A DNA stretch of 64,000 nucleotides from Hyphomicrobiales bacterium (GTDB lineage Bacteria; Pseudomonadota; Alphaproteobacteria; Rhizobiales; Rhizobiaceae), in contig UCIT01000026.1 of the NCBI GenBank assembly GCA_900472625.1, positions 62,001 to 126,000 on the forward strand, in the 5' to 3' direction. The notes under the pieces are model-generated. The model was not told the origin of the DNA, did no database searches, and saw nothing but the letters and a program-made list of their open reading frames with translations. Both the position numbers and the translations under genes were made by a program. Below are positions 42,346-51,376 of the stretch, piece by piece; position 1 is the first letter of the stretch; every line of letters starts with the position of its first letter.

Positions 42346-43506
42346 ATGCCTTACACTCTTCTGGATGACGCAGCCGCCGGCGGCTTGTTTGTCGGCCGCG
42401 TTTGGAATCCCGCCGTCTCCGGCCCCAGCATTGTCACCGTCCGTGATGGCCAGTTGATCGATATCACGTCCAGGGATGCGCCAACGTTGAGCGCGTTGCT
42501 GGAGAACCCAAACCCGGCAGGCTTCGTGCGTGCCGCGACCGGTCATGCGATCGGTACGCTTGCCGATATCGCCGCAAACAGCACCGGCAAGCCGGACTCC
42601 GCCTGGCCCTATCTGCTGGCGCCGGTGGATCTGCAGGCCATCAAGGCCTGTGGCGTGACCTTTGCGCAGTCGATGATCGAGCGGGTGATCGAGGAAAAGG
42701 CGGCCGGCAGTCCCGAGCGCGCAGCAGCCATCCGCGAGCGCGTCAGCACGCTGATCGGCGGAAGCCTCAACAATCTGAAAGCCGGATCGCCGGAAGCCGC
42801 GATTGTGAAGCAGGCGTTGATCGACGAAGGCATGTGGTCGCAATATCTTGAGGTCGGTATCGGCCCGGATGCCGAGGTCTTTACCAAGGCGCCTGTCCTC
42901 TCCTCGGTCGGCTGGGGCGCCGATGTCGGCCTTCATCCGGTCTCGACCTGGAACAATCCGGAGCCGGAGATTGTGCTGGCGGTCGACAGCCGCGGCGAGA
43001 TCAAGGGCGCGTCGCTGGGTAACGACGTCAACCTGCGTGATATCGAGGGGCGCTCGGCACTGCTCCTCGGCAAGGCCAAGGACAACAATGCTTCCTGCTC
43101 GATCGGTCCGTTCATCCGGCTGTTCGACGCGACGTTCGGACTTGACGATGTGCGTAAGGCCGAACTCGACCTGAAGGTCACCGGCGAAGACGGCTTTGTG
43201 CTCAACGGCAAGAGCTCGATGTCGAAGATCAGCCGCGACCCCACAGATCTGGTGCGCCAGACCTGCGGCGCGCATCATCAGTATCCGGACGGTTTCATGC
43301 TGTTTCTCGGCACATTGTTTGCGCCGACGCAGGACCGTGACGCCCTCAACCAGGGCTTCACCCATAAAATCGGCGATGTCGTCGAGATTTCCTCGGCCGG
43401 GCTGGGTTCGCTTGTCAACACCGTGCGCCTGTCGAACGAGTGCCCCCCGTGGACGTTCGGGATCAGCTCCTTGATGGCCAATCTGGCAAAACGCGGACTG
43501 CTTTAG
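42346..43506 (+). CDS. Fumarylacetoacetate hydrolase (FAH)-family protein, candidate 2-keto-3-deoxy-sugar-acid dehydratase
   Basis: A 386-aa protein from ATG 42346, with AAGGG eight bases upstream. The C-terminal two thirds carry the FAH fold: GIGPDAEVFTKAPVLSSVGWGADVGLHP, WNNPEPEIVLAVDSRG, GNDVNLRDIEGRSALLLGKAKD, and the Mg-binding acidic residues in these stretches. The N-terminal third is longer than in isomerase-type members and looks like that of 2-keto-3-deoxy-L-arabinonate or xylonate dehydratases, which make alpha-ketoglutarate semialdehyde. That fits the product of the IlvD/Edd enzyme at 31505, but the genes are 9 kb apart, so the link is inference. Confidence 0.75.
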   Translation: MPYTLLDDAAAGGLFVGRVWNPAVSGPSIVTVRDGQLIDITSRDAPTLSALLENPNPAGFVRAATGHAIGTLADIAANSTGKPDSAWPYLLAPVDLQAIKACGVTFAQSMIERVIEEKAAGSPERAAAIRERVSTLIGGSLNNLKAGSPEAAIVKQALIDEGMWSQYLEVGIGPDAEVFTKAPVLSSVGWGADVGLHPVSTWNNPEPEIVLAVDSRGEIKGASLGNDVNLRDIEGRSALLLGKAKDNNASCSIGPFIRLFDATFGLDDVRKAELDLKVTGEDGFVLNGKSSMSKISRDPTDLVRQTCGAHHQYPDGFMLFLGTLFAPTQDRDALNQGFTHKIGDVVEISSAGLGSLVNTVRLSNECPPWTFGISSLMANLAKRGLL

Positions 43507-43647
43507 ATCGAAACGCAGCCGCAGGGCATCGGCCTTTTCGTCGACTGCTGTAAAAATACGGCAGATGGCATCATTTCGTCTGTCCTTCCAACGTTTTGTG
43601 CATATATCCGTATCCGGGTGCGCAGCAAATATGTGAGGACATAACCC

Positions 43648-43932
43648 ATGAAACTGATCGTCGCCGCACTGGTCGGCGCCATTGTCCTGAGCGGATGCAC
43701 GACGGGCAAGGACTACGATGCACCGGGCGTCGCGCCGATCCCGGGCAGCATCACCTATCGCGGCCAGCCGCAGACCAAGCTGACGAAGTCTCCCATCGGA
43801 TCGACGTTTCCTCACAACTTCATCAACCAGTTTGGTGAGCAGGTGGAGGAAACATACATGATCCAGCCGGACCGCTCGCTCAAGATCGTCCATCGCGAGG
43901 TTCGCCCGATACGGTTCGGCGGTCGCGATTGA
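43648..43932 (+). CDS. Small lipoprotein
   Basis: A 94-aa protein with a lipobox LSGC whose Cys17 would be lipidated (MKLIVAALVGAIVLSGC). The mature part begins TTGKDYDAPG and is basic and rich in Gly/Pro/Tyr, with no recognised domain. GAGGA lies about ten bases before the ATG. It could be one of the many small envelope lipoproteins of rhizobia. A partial hairpin around 43543-43565 lies upstream and may end the FAH gene. Confidence 0.7.
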   Translation: MKLIVAALVGAIVLSGCTTGKDYDAPGVAPIPGSITYRGQPQTKLTKSPIGSTFPHNFINQFGEQVEETYMIQPDRSLKIVHREVRPIRFGGRD

Positions 43933-44097
43933 GTTTGGTTGGCAAGTCAAAGGCTTGGCCTGACATTTTATCGAAGATATCACCTGATCGTCATGGACGC
44001 ACGGTTGAATTTCATCCGTTGCTGGGACAAACTGCTGGTGCTTGAAAGCCGGTTTTCCGGGAGGACCGTTTCGTTCAGGTCAGCATAGGAATACAGC

Positions 44098-44550
44098 ATG
44101 AATGCAAAGACACCGAATGCCATTGATAGCTACGTAGGCTCGCAGGTCAGAATGCGTAGACAGCTTTTGGGGCTGAGCCAGGAAAGACTCGCGGACCAGA
44201 TCGGCGTCACGTTCCAGCAAGTGCAGAAATATGAAAAAGGCATGAACCGCATCGGCGCCAGCCGGCTGCAGAGGATTGCCGAAGTCCTGAACACCTCCCC
44301 CAGCTTCTTCTTCCAGCAGGATCCGAACGAGCCGCTGTCTCTTGCGGGCCTGGACCTGACGGTAACCGCCGATCCGGTCGCGGAATTCCTGCAGTCAAAG
44401 GAAGGTTTGGCGCTCAACAAGGCGTTCATGAAAATCACGGATATGCATCTCCGCGAAAAGATCGTCGCGCTCGTCAAGGCGATGGCGCAAACGCAAGTCG
44501 ATCGCTCGGTCAGGGCTGACCAACAGAAGCACGATATATCGCCGAATTGA
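44098..44550 (+). CDS. XRE-family (Cro/CI-type) transcriptional regulator
   Basis: A 150-aa protein. A helix-turn-helix of the XRE type covers about residues 12-66 (QVRMRRQLLGLSQERLADQIGVTFQQVQKYEKGMNRIGASRLQRIAEVL). The remainder is a short C-terminal region with a helical end (KIVALVKAMAQTQV). It resembles the PraR-type regulators of rhizobia, which control biofilm and nodulation competence, but I do not assert that identity. There is no clear operon partner. Confidence 0.85.
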   Translation: MNAKTPNAIDSYVGSQVRMRRQLLGLSQERLADQIGVTFQQVQKYEKGMNRIGASRLQRIAEVLNTSPSFFFQQDPNEPLSLAGLDLTVTADPVAEFLQSKEGLALNKAFMKITDMHLREKIVALVKAMAQTQVDRSVRADQQKHDISPN

Positions 44551-44665
44551 TCGGCAATACCGCCCAAAGGACACGACCCATCCTTTCACTGCGGTCAGTC
44601 AGCGGCATCTTGGCGCTTCCGGATATGCGAGCGCCGACTTAACGACTCGGACGCAACGCCGCTGC

Positions 44666-44697
44666 TGCAGAGGGGCATCAAGAATGGCCCCTCTGCA
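44666..44697. terminator. Hairpin terminator between XRE and M20 genes
   Basis: An 11-bp stem (44666-44676 with 44687-44697) with a 10-nt loop lies between convergent genes. The T/A runs are weak. It is likely a shared terminator. Confidence 0.65.
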
Positions 44698-44729
44698 CTT
44701 CACCTGCCGATATGGCCCTGCAGTGCCGA

Positions 44730-45911
44730 CTATTCGTCGAGGTAACGTTCCGTCAGACGCGCCCACATTGCCGCACCGGCCGTCAGGCTTTCATCGGCAA
44801 AGTCGTACTTGTCGCTGTGTAGAATGGCGGAATTGATGCCGTTGCCGAGACGCAGGAAGCTGCCAGGCTTGTGCTGCAGGAAATGTGAGAAGTCCTCGCT
44901 ACCCGGGATTAGCGGGCAAAGCGCGACATTACCCTCGCCTACGAGTTCCTCGGCCACCATGCGCGCGAACTCGGTCTCTTTCTCGGAATTGACCACGACG
45001 GGATTGCCGTAGACGTAGTCAATCTCGACTGTGGCGCCAAAACCTTCGACAATCGACGTCGTCAGCGTCTTGATCCGCGCTTCGAGAAGCTCGCGCACCT
45101 TTGGATCGAACGAGCGCACCGTCATCAGCATCTTCGCATATTCCGGAATGACGTTCGCGACTTCGCCGGAATGGATGGCGCCGACCGTTACGACAGCCGT
45201 CTGCGTCGGGTCGACGTTTCTCGATATGACCGACTGCAAGGACACGACGAGATTGCAGGCCACGAGAACCGGATCGATCGTCAGATGCGGACGCGACGCG
45301 TGGCCGCCCTTGCCCTTGATCTTGATCTCGACGGTGTCGGCCGCCGCCATCAGCGGACCGGAGCGCATCAGCCAGCTTCCCTCAGGCGCACCCGGGTGAT
45401 TGTGCAAACCGAAGATCGCATCGAACGGGAAGCGCTCGAACAGGCCGTCTTCGATCATCGCCGTCGCACCGCTGAAACCGCCGGCCTCTTCTGCCGGCTG
45501 GAAGATCAGGTTGACGGTGCCGTTGAACCGACGCGTGCGCGCCAGATATTCGGCAGCCCCGAGAAGCACCGTCGTGTGGCCATCATGGCCGCATGCATGC
45601 ATCTTGCCCGGCACCTGGCTGGCGTAGGGCTTTCCGGTCTGCTCGGTGATCGGAAGGGCGTCCATGTCGGCGCGAATGGCGATGCTCTTCTTGCCAGCAC
45701 CCGCAGTCATCCGGGCGACGATGCCGTGACCGCCGACATTGCGCGTCACCTCATAGCCCCAACCTTCGAGCTTCTCCGCCACGAAGCGGGCGGTTTCGGC
45801 TTCCTCGAACGACAGTTCCGGATGTGCGTGGAGATGCTGGCGGATCGCCGTGAGTTCGGCCTTCATCGGCTCGAAGTCGGAGAGGCGCGCGAAGTCATTG
45901 TCGATGGTCAT
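44730..45911 (-). CDS. M20-family amidohydrolase (hippurate hydrolase / aminoacylase type)
   Basis: A 393-aa metallopeptidase-family enzyme from ATG 45911. Metal ligands lie in ACGHDGHTTVLLGAA near 106, QPAEEAGGF (catalytic Glu), FGLHNHPG, and the C-terminal GSEDFSHFLQ. It matches carboxypeptidase Ss1/hippurate hydrolase-type amidohydrolases, which split N-acyl amino acids. Being immediately downstream of an amino-acid-type ABC importer in the same direction suggests it hydrolyses an imported acylated amino acid or peptide. Confidence 0.88.
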   Translation of the reverse strand: MTIDNDFARLSDFEPMKAELTAIRQHLHAHPELSFEEAETARFVAEKLEGWGYEVTRNVGGHGIVARMTAGAGKKSIAIRADMDALPITEQTGKPYASQVPGKMHACGHDGHTTVLLGAAEYLARTRRFNGTVNLIFQPAEEAGGFSGATAMIEDGLFERFPFDAIFGLHNHPGAPEGSWLMRSGPLMAAADTVEIKIKGKGGHASRPHLTIDPVLVACNLVVSLQSVISRNVDPTQTAVVTVGAIHSGEVANVIPEYAKMLMTVRSFDPKVRELLEARIKTLTTSIVEGFGATVEIDYVYGNPVVVNSEKETEFARMVAEELVGEGNVALCPLIPGSEDFSHFLQHKPGSFLRLGNGINSAILHSDKYDFADESLTAGAAMWARLTERYLDE

Positions 45912-46000
45912 CTTCGTTCCAATTCTCTGCATACGTTATTCATGACCGGCCCTGCTATGGGCCGGCTGAGTTTTTGGCTTGGCTGCGGGAAACCCGATAG

Positions 46001-46780
46001 CTAGATGAAGCGTGACAGGAAGGCCTGCGTGCGCGGATGCTGCGGATTGCCGATAACATCCTCCGGCTTGCCCTGCTCCACCACGACGCCGCCGTCCATG
46101 AACACCACGCGGTCTGCAGCTTCGCGGGCGAAGCCGATTTCGTGGGTGACGACGATCATTGTCAGTCCCTGGCTTGCCAGATCCTTCATCGTTGCCAGCA
46201 CTTCGCCGACAAGTTCGGGATCGAGCGCCGAAGTCGGCTCATCGAACAGCATCAGTTTCGGCTTGATTGCCAGCGCACGGGCGATGGCGACGCGCTGCTG
46301 CTGACCGCCGGACAGTTGCCGGGGATAGCTGTTGATCTTGTCCGAAAGACCGACCCGCTCAAGCAAACGCTTGGCGTCCCCGATCGCGTCCTTGCGGCTG
46401 CGGCCGTGGATGCCGACCGGCGCTTCGATGATGTTTTGAAGCACGGTCATATGCGGATAGAGGTTGAACTGCTGGAAGACCATGCCGATCTTGCGACGCT
46501 GCTTGGCAATTCCGTTGGCGGAAAGGCTTTCCAGCCGATCCTTGTTGAGCCGGTAGCCGATCTGCTCGCCATCCACCTCGATCGAGCCCTTGTTGATCGA
46601 CTCAAGGTGGTTGATACAGCGCAGGAAGGTCGACTTGCCGGAGCCGGAAGGCCCGAGAATGACGACGACCTCGCCGGGCGCGACATCGAGGTCGATGCCC
46701 TTCAAGACTTCGAGATGGTCGAAAGATTTGTGAACGTTGCGGGCCCGGACCAGCGGCTCGACGTTGGTGATCGCGTTCAA
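46001..46780 (-). CDS. Polar amino-acid-type ABC transporter ATP-binding protein
   Basis: A 259-aa ATPase: Walker [20 protein letters not shown], signature [15 protein letters not shown], Walker [15 protein letters not shown] and switch [15 protein letters not shown] are typical of the GlnQ/HisP family. It overlaps the preceding permease stop by 4 bp (ATGA), and drives the importer made with the permease and binding protein. Confidence 0.92.
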   Translation of the reverse strand: MNAITNVEPLVRARNVHKSFDHLEVLKGIDLDVAPGEVVVILGPSGSGKSTFLRCINHLESINKGSIEVDGEQIGYRLNKDRLESLSANGIAKQRRKIGMVFQQFNLYPHMTVLQNIIEAPVGIHGRSRKDAIGDAKRLLERVGLSDKINSYPRQLSGGQQQRVAIARALAIKPKLMLFDEPTSALDPELVGEVLATMKDLASQGLTMIVVTHEIGFAREAADRVVFMDGGVVVEQGKPEDVIGNPQHPRTQAFLSRFI

Positions 46781-47712
46781 TGACTTGCCTCCCCAATGGT
46801 GGCAGCGGGTTCGGCGGCCGGCTTGGCGTTGCCCGAGCGGCGTTCACCGCGGCTGTAGTAACGCTCGAGATAGCCCTGTCCGACATTCAGGATCGACGTG
46901 ATGAAGAGATACCAGAGGACCGCGACCATGAGCATCGGTATGATCTCGAAGGTGCGGTTGTAGATTGACTGTACCGAATAGAGCAGGTCGGCCATGGCGA
47001 TGACGCTGACGAGCGAGGTCGCCTTGATCATGCTGATCAACTGGTTGCCGGTCGGCGGCACGATCGAGCGCATCGCCTGCGGAATGATGATCCGGCGCAG
47101 CGCCCGCAGACGCGTCATGCCGAACGCTTCGGCTGTTTCTGCCTGGCCGCGGTCAACGGAAAGCAGGCCGCCACGGATGATTTCCGCCATGTAGGCCGCT
47201 TCATTGAGCGCCAGACCGACGATGGCAGCCGTCATCGGCGTGATCACCGAGTTGGTATCCCAGCTGATGAGGGTGGGGCCAAAGGGAATGGAGATGGAGA
47301 TCGCCGGGAACAGCGTCGACATGTTGTACCAAAAGATCAGCTGGACCAGCAGCGGCGTGCCGCGGAAGAACCAGATGAACAGAGCGGCCACCGAGCTCGC
47401 CAGCCGATCATCGGACATCCGCGCGATGGCGACGATGAGGCCCAGGATGACGCCAAGGATCATGGCGACAACGGTCAGGCCAAGGCTGACATAGAGACCC
47501 TTGATGACCGTCGGGTCGAACAGATACTGGCCGACGACCGGCCAGCCGAAGTTTTCATTGCTGGCGATGATCCAGGCAAAATCGACGACAACCAGCGCAA
47601 CGACGATCCACAGGACGAGGCGGCCCGTTCGGAACGGCGTGTGGGCCGTTGCCACATCGCGAAAGTCTGCAGCGCCCGAAGGCGCTGCATTGTTGTTGGT
47701 GTTGGTGCTCAT
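46777..47712 (-). CDS. Polar amino-acid-type ABC transporter permease
   Basis: A 311-aa membrane protein with an N-terminal extension before about five helices. [23 protein letters not shown] and the EAA-like loop [31 protein letters not shown] are the HisM/GlnP family hallmarks. It overlaps both flanking genes by 4 bp (binding-protein gene 47709-47712, ATPase gene 46777-46780), so the three are translationally coupled. A single permease suggests a homodimer. Confidence 0.92.
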   Translation of the reverse strand: MSTNTNNNAAPSGAADFRDVATAHTPFRTGRLVLWIVVALVVVDFAWIIASNENFGWPVVGQYLFDPTVIKGLYVSLGLTVVAMILGVILGLIVAIARMSDDRLASSVAALFIWFFRGTPLLVQLIFWYNMSTLFPAISISIPFGPTLISWDTNSVITPMTAAIVGLALNEAAYMAEIIRGGLLSVDRGQAETAEAFGMTRLRALRRIIIPQAMRSIVPPTGNQLISMIKATSLVSVIAMADLLYSVQSIYNRTFEIIPMLMVAVLWYLFITSILNVGQGYLERYYSRGERRSGNAKPAAEPAATIGEASH

Positions 47713-48590
47713 TTTGGAAGCTGTCCGCCGAGGTTGAGGCCAGGCTGCGTGATCATGTTGTTCTCAAGGCCCCACTTCTTCATGATCGTGGCGTAGGCAC
47801 CATTGTCCATCAGAACCTTAATGGCATCGATCATGATCGGACCGAGCGGCGAACCCTTCGGCACGACAGCACCCTGGAAAATATCCTCGAAGCCGTTCTT
47901 CTGACCAACGCCGGTCAGTTCCAGCTGGCCATTGGCCTGAGAAACGAAGTAGGTCAGCGGCGCCTGCGAGGAGAAGAAGGCATCGGCGCGCTCGGAGCGA
48001 ACGGCCAGGATCGACGCCGGCTGGTCGGTATAGGACTGGACTTCCACGGCGCTCTTGCCCTCGGTCGTGCATTTGTCGGACTGCGCCTTGATCACGCGCT
48101 CTGCGGAACCGCCGGCCATGACCGAGATGCGTTGACCACAGGCGGTATCGAGTGAGGTGATACCCTTCGGATTGCCCTTGAGCGCTGCGAAGACCACGTA
48201 TTCCTTGACCCAATCGACGAAGTCGTTGGCCGCTTCGCGATCCTTATAGTCACCGACCGGACCGAAGGCGAACTGATAGCGGCCTGAGTTGACGCCGGCC
48301 AGCAATGCCGGAAGGCCGCCAACGGTGGCATGTTCGATCTTCACGCCCAGAACCTGTCCGATCGCGTCGGTAAGGTCGGCACTAGCGCCGGTCATCTCGG
48401 TGCCGGTGACGATCTCATAGGGAGGGAAAGAGCCGTTGTTGACGGAAATCATCTTGCCCGAGGTCTTGATGGCATCAGGAAGCTTGTCGTGCAGTTCCTT
48501 GTTGACCTCGATCTTGATTTCCTGAGCCTGCACCGGGCTTGCGAGCACGACACCGGCCAGCGCGAGATAGGCGATTTTCTGAAGCGACAT
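47709..48590 (-). CDS. Amino-acid-type ABC transporter binding protein
   Basis: A 293-aa protein with a signal peptide (LALAGVVLASPVQA). The mature protein belongs to the type 3 solute-binding family, with SVNNGSFPPYEIVTGTEMTGASADLTDAIGQVLG near the start and a C-terminal region LGPIMIDAIKVLMDNGAYATIMKKWGLE. It binds the ligand for the coupled permease. Ligand specificity is unknown; the M20 enzyme downstream suggests an N-acylated or otherwise modified amino acid. Confidence 0.9.
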   Translation of the reverse strand: MSLQKIAYLALAGVVLASPVQAQEIKIEVNKELHDKLPDAIKTSGKMISVNNGSFPPYEIVTGTEMTGASADLTDAIGQVLGVKIEHATVGGLPALLAGVNSGRYQFAFGPVGDYKDREAANDFVDWVKEYVVFAALKGNPKGITSLDTACGQRISVMAGGSAERVIKAQSDKCTTEGKSAVEVQSYTDQPASILAVRSERADAFFSSQAPLTYFVSQANGQLELTGVGQKNGFEDIFQGAVVPKGSPLGPIMIDAIKVLMDNGAYATIMKKWGLENNMITQPGLNLGGQLPK

Positions 48591-48624
48591 TGGTATTCCC
48601 CTTTTATATTACGAAGTCACGATC

Positions 48625-49620
48625 TCAGTTGTTTACGGATGCTGCAGCGATACGGTTTCCGTCGGTATCGAATTCGAAGAGTTCTTCCGGCGTCATATGG
48701 CGCTGCATGATGCCCTGGGCGTGCAATTCACCGGCGAAGTCGTCGATCATCTTTCGGTTTGCAGCAAAGCCGCTTGCGTCCCAGCCTTCCGGCAGTTCGA
48801 GCGACGACTTCAGGAGCTCGTCGAACATCCATGGCGTGGTATCCGCATATTTGCGGCGCTTGCTCAGCCATACATGCTGAGATTCGTCGATCACCTTGCT
48901 GATCTCGGCGATGATCCATGGATTTTCCGCAACGATTTCCGCCTTGATGCCAATGAGGTGCATGCCGGGTACATAGCCAACTTCCTCGAAATATCGACGC
49001 TCAGCGCCGCGGAAATCGGAAAGGACCTGGCGGAACGGTGAACCATTCGCGAAGTAACCGTCGGGCATGAACGGCGTAAAGATGGCGTCCAACTGGCCTT
49101 CCTTCAGCAGGTCGACCATCGGTCGCTCGCCGGGGGCGGCTTCGATACAACCGGGACGGCCGAAGCCATCGAGGCGGTCGGTGATCGGATGCGCTTCGGT
49201 CAGACGACCGGCGTACCACATGGCATCATCGACGTTGACGCCTTCGCGTCGAACGGCGGCACGCGTCCAGGTATTGCCGGAGTCGCGCCAGCCGGTGACG
49301 CCGATACGCTTTCCGGCGAGCTGTGACAGTTCCGTAATCGGGCTGTCCTTCATGGTCACAACGCAACGATGACGAAAGCCGCGCATGATGAAGTTAGGGA
49401 TACCGACAACGCTGTGGTCGCCATCGGCACGCAGCTGCGTGTAGCGGCTGAAGGACATCTCGGCAGCATCGCAGGTATCGCTTTTGCCGACATGCGAGAC
49501 AAGCGTTCCGACGCGCTCCACCTTGATGTCGAGCTTCGGCGACGAAACATCACCGAGGATAAGGGGCGTCATGTAATCCCAGTCCCGGACGGCAAGACGA
49601 AGAGTAATCGGCATCAGCAT
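48625..49620 (-). CDS. 4,5-dihydroxyphthalate decarboxylase-like periplasmic-binding-fold protein without signal peptide
   Basis: A 331-aa protein, start at ATG 49620 or 49614. LRLAVRDWDYMTPLILGDV at the start, DAAEMSFSRYTQLRA near 50, and KRIGVTGWRDSGNTWTRAAVRREGVNVDD near 105 are like proteins annotated as 4,5-dihydroxyphthalate decarboxylase or ABC substrate-binding domain. It has no signal peptide, so it should be cytoplasmic, suggesting an enzyme rather than a binding protein. It is the first gene of the leftward operon, divergent from the MocR regulator. Confidence 0.68.
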   Translation of the reverse strand: MLMPITLRLAVRDWDYMTPLILGDVSSPKLDIKVERVGTLVSHVGKSDTCDAAEMSFSRYTQLRADGDHSVVGIPNFIMRGFRHRCVVTMKDSPITELSQLAGKRIGVTGWRDSGNTWTRAAVRREGVNVDDAMWYAGRLTEAHPITDRLDGFGRPGCIEAAPGERPMVDLLKEGQLDAIFTPFMPDGYFANGSPFRQVLSDFRGAERRYFEEVGYVPGMHLIGIKAEIVAENPWIIAEISKVIDESQHVWLSKRRKYADTTPWMFDELLKSSLELPEGWDASGFAANRKMIDDFAGELHAQGIMQRHMTPEELFEFDTDGNRIAAASVNN

Positions 49621-49655
49621 TCACTCACAATAATTCTTGTCTGAACGAGAGATAA

Positions 49656-49699
49656 ATGTTCAAATCATGCCGATCAAATGTTATTTTGTTATTGAACAT
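49656..49699. promoter_or_regulatory. Candidate MocR operator: inverted repeat in the divergent promoter region
   Basis: ATGTTCAA (49656-49663) and its complement TTGAACAT (49692-49699) flank an A+T-rich centre within the 96-bp region between the divergent operon and the MocR gene. This is the place for a divergently acting regulator to bind. The 28-bp distance between half-sites is large, so each may be a separate contact. Confidence 0.55.
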
Positions 49700-49716
49700 T
49701 AAATACTGGCGAAAAA

Positions 49717-51045
49717 ATGAGCGAAACACGGGGCGCAACTTGGTTTGCTGAAAAAATAACCGATCGAACAATCCGCGGAATCGCGATTGAAACCAGTGCG
49801 TTGATCCGCGCCGGCGCACTGCCTGTGGGCACCAAATTGCCTCCCATTCGCGATCTTGCCTTCGCATTGGGCATCAGCCCTGCAACCATCTCCGAAGCCT
49901 GGAGTGAGCTCCGCCGACAGAAGATCATCAGTGGACGAGGTCGAAACGGCACCTGGGTAAGCGGCGACCGGTTCGTGGCAAAGCCGGAACGGCTGGCCAG
50001 CGCGGGCCACTATGGTGAAGGTGTCCTGAACCTGACCGCTGCTGTGCCCGACGTGACATTGCTGCCGAAGCTAGCTGAAGCCATGGTCTACGGCGCGTCC
50101 GCCGACAATCTCAACAGTTATGAGCGCAGCCGTATTCTACCGGAATTGGAAACAGCGGTGCGGCACAACTGGCCATATGAACCGGAGGCGTTTCTGGCGA
50201 CGAACGGCGGCTATAACGCTGTGTACACGCTCATGAATGCGCTGGTGATGCCGGGTGCATCGGTCGCGATCGAGAACCCAACGGCTATGCGCCTGCTGGA
50301 CATCCTTGAGGATCGCGGCGCGAGGATCCTGCCGATTGAGTGCGACCAGCACGGTCCCCTGCCCTCATCGTTGGAGACGGCGATGAAGCAACGGCCGGTC
50401 GCCTTCATTTTCCAGCCCCGCGTGCACTCGGTGACGGGCCAGGGCGTTAGCGCCGAGCGGATGGCGCGGCTTGCTGACGTGCTGCGCGATACCGATACCT
50501 TGATCATCGAGGACGACGGTGTTGGCGACATTTCGACCGCGCCACGCCAGTCGCTCGGTCACCTCTTTCCCGATCGCGTCATCCACATTCTTTCGTTTTC
50601 GAAGACACACGGGCCGGATCTGCGATTGGCCGTTCTCTCGAGTTCGAAAGCGATTGTCGACCAGATTCAGTCCTACCGCAGCTTCAGCGCCGGCTGGACC
50701 AGCCGTATCCTGCAGGCGGCCGGCGCATGGCTGATCCGCGATCCCGCAACCCAGGAGACGGTGGTCAGGGCAAGGGAAATATATTCTGAGCGCCGCGGCA
50801 ACCTGGTAGAGGCGCTGAGGGAGCGGAACATCGATGCCGCGCATGGCAATGGCCTCTCCGCCTGGGTACCGGTTTCGTCGGAGCCCTTTGCGATGGTCAC
50901 GCTCGCCGCCCGGGGCATTGCGGTCCATCCAGGTACCAAGTTTTCTTTATTGCCCGGCAACTTCCTTCGCGTCGCAACTGCCACTCTTTCCGACCGTTGT
51001 ATCGAAGTGGCCGATGCGATTGCGCTCGCTGCTTCGCATGATTGA
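49717..51045 (+). CDS. MocR-type regulator (GntR DNA-binding domain fused to aminotransferase-like domain)
   Basis: A 442-aa protein. The N-terminal 75 aa are a GntR winged helix (GTKLPPIRDLAFALGISPATISEAWSELRRQ). The remainder is a class I aminotransferase-like domain, with TNGGYNAVYTLMNALV, YNA-type loop and the pyridoxal-phosphate Lys296 in LSFSKTHGPDLRL. MocR proteins sense PLP-bound amines or amino acids and usually control adjacent genes. Its divergent position to the importer/amidohydrolase operon fits, with the candidate operator just before its start. Confidence 0.9.
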   Translation: MSETRGATWFAEKITDRTIRGIAIETSALIRAGALPVGTKLPPIRDLAFALGISPATISEAWSELRRQKIISGRGRNGTWVSGDRFVAKPERLASAGHYGEGVLNLTAAVPDVTLLPKLAEAMVYGASADNLNSYERSRILPELETAVRHNWPYEPEAFLATNGGYNAVYTLMNALVMPGASVAIENPTAMRLLDILEDRGARILPIECDQHGPLPSSLETAMKQRPVAFIFQPRVHSVTGQGVSAERMARLADVLRDTDTLIIEDDGVGDISTAPRQSLGHLFPDRVIHILSFSKTHGPDLRLAVLSSSKAIVDQIQSYRSFSAGWTSRILQAAGAWLIRDPATQETVVRAREIYSERRGNLVEALRERNIDAAHGNGLSAWVPVSSEPFAMVTLAARGIAVHPGTKFSLLPGNFLRVATATLSDRCIEVADAIALAASHD

Positions 51046-51376
51046 GTCAGTTGGAGCAACAGGCAAACCAAAGTTAGGACACGGCCGCGCCATTAAACTA
51101 TCATCTTCTGTCCGCTGCACCGCCCAAAAAACATTCGGGTCAGGTCTTGCTCTAAACATAGTCGGCTCATAAATGAGCGACAGAATTTGACCTCTCAATT
51201 CTTAAGGGTTTTCTACTATTCTCTATGATGCCGCCCCGACTTGCCGCGTGTCCTCGGGTGGCAGGAAACCTCGGATGATGCAGGTGGTCTATCGTCTTTC
51301 CCGCCCCGTATGAACCAGGTCAGACCAACCGTTTGCCGGCCATCCTCATTCCCTCTCCCGTCGAGGTCTACGACCC
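51046..51376. other. 331-bp intergenic region
   Basis: Between MocR and the membrane hydrolase-like gene, both on the plus strand. No convincing gene, dyad or terminator was identified; ORFs on the minus strand are without family-like sequence. Confidence 0.4.

Noticed and set aside
42142-43983. Long open frame (613 codons) on the minus strand opposite the FAH gene
   Set aside because: It is the antisense shadow of a GC-rich gene with clear FAH motifs; its own product has no recognisable fold and an unnatural composition.
45945-45968. Hairpin CCGGCCC/GGGCCGG followed by T's as a terminator
   Set aside because: The T run follows on the plus strand, whereas the flanking genes are transcribed from the minus strand. 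It may be an RNA structure within the operon, but it does not fit a terminator for either gene.
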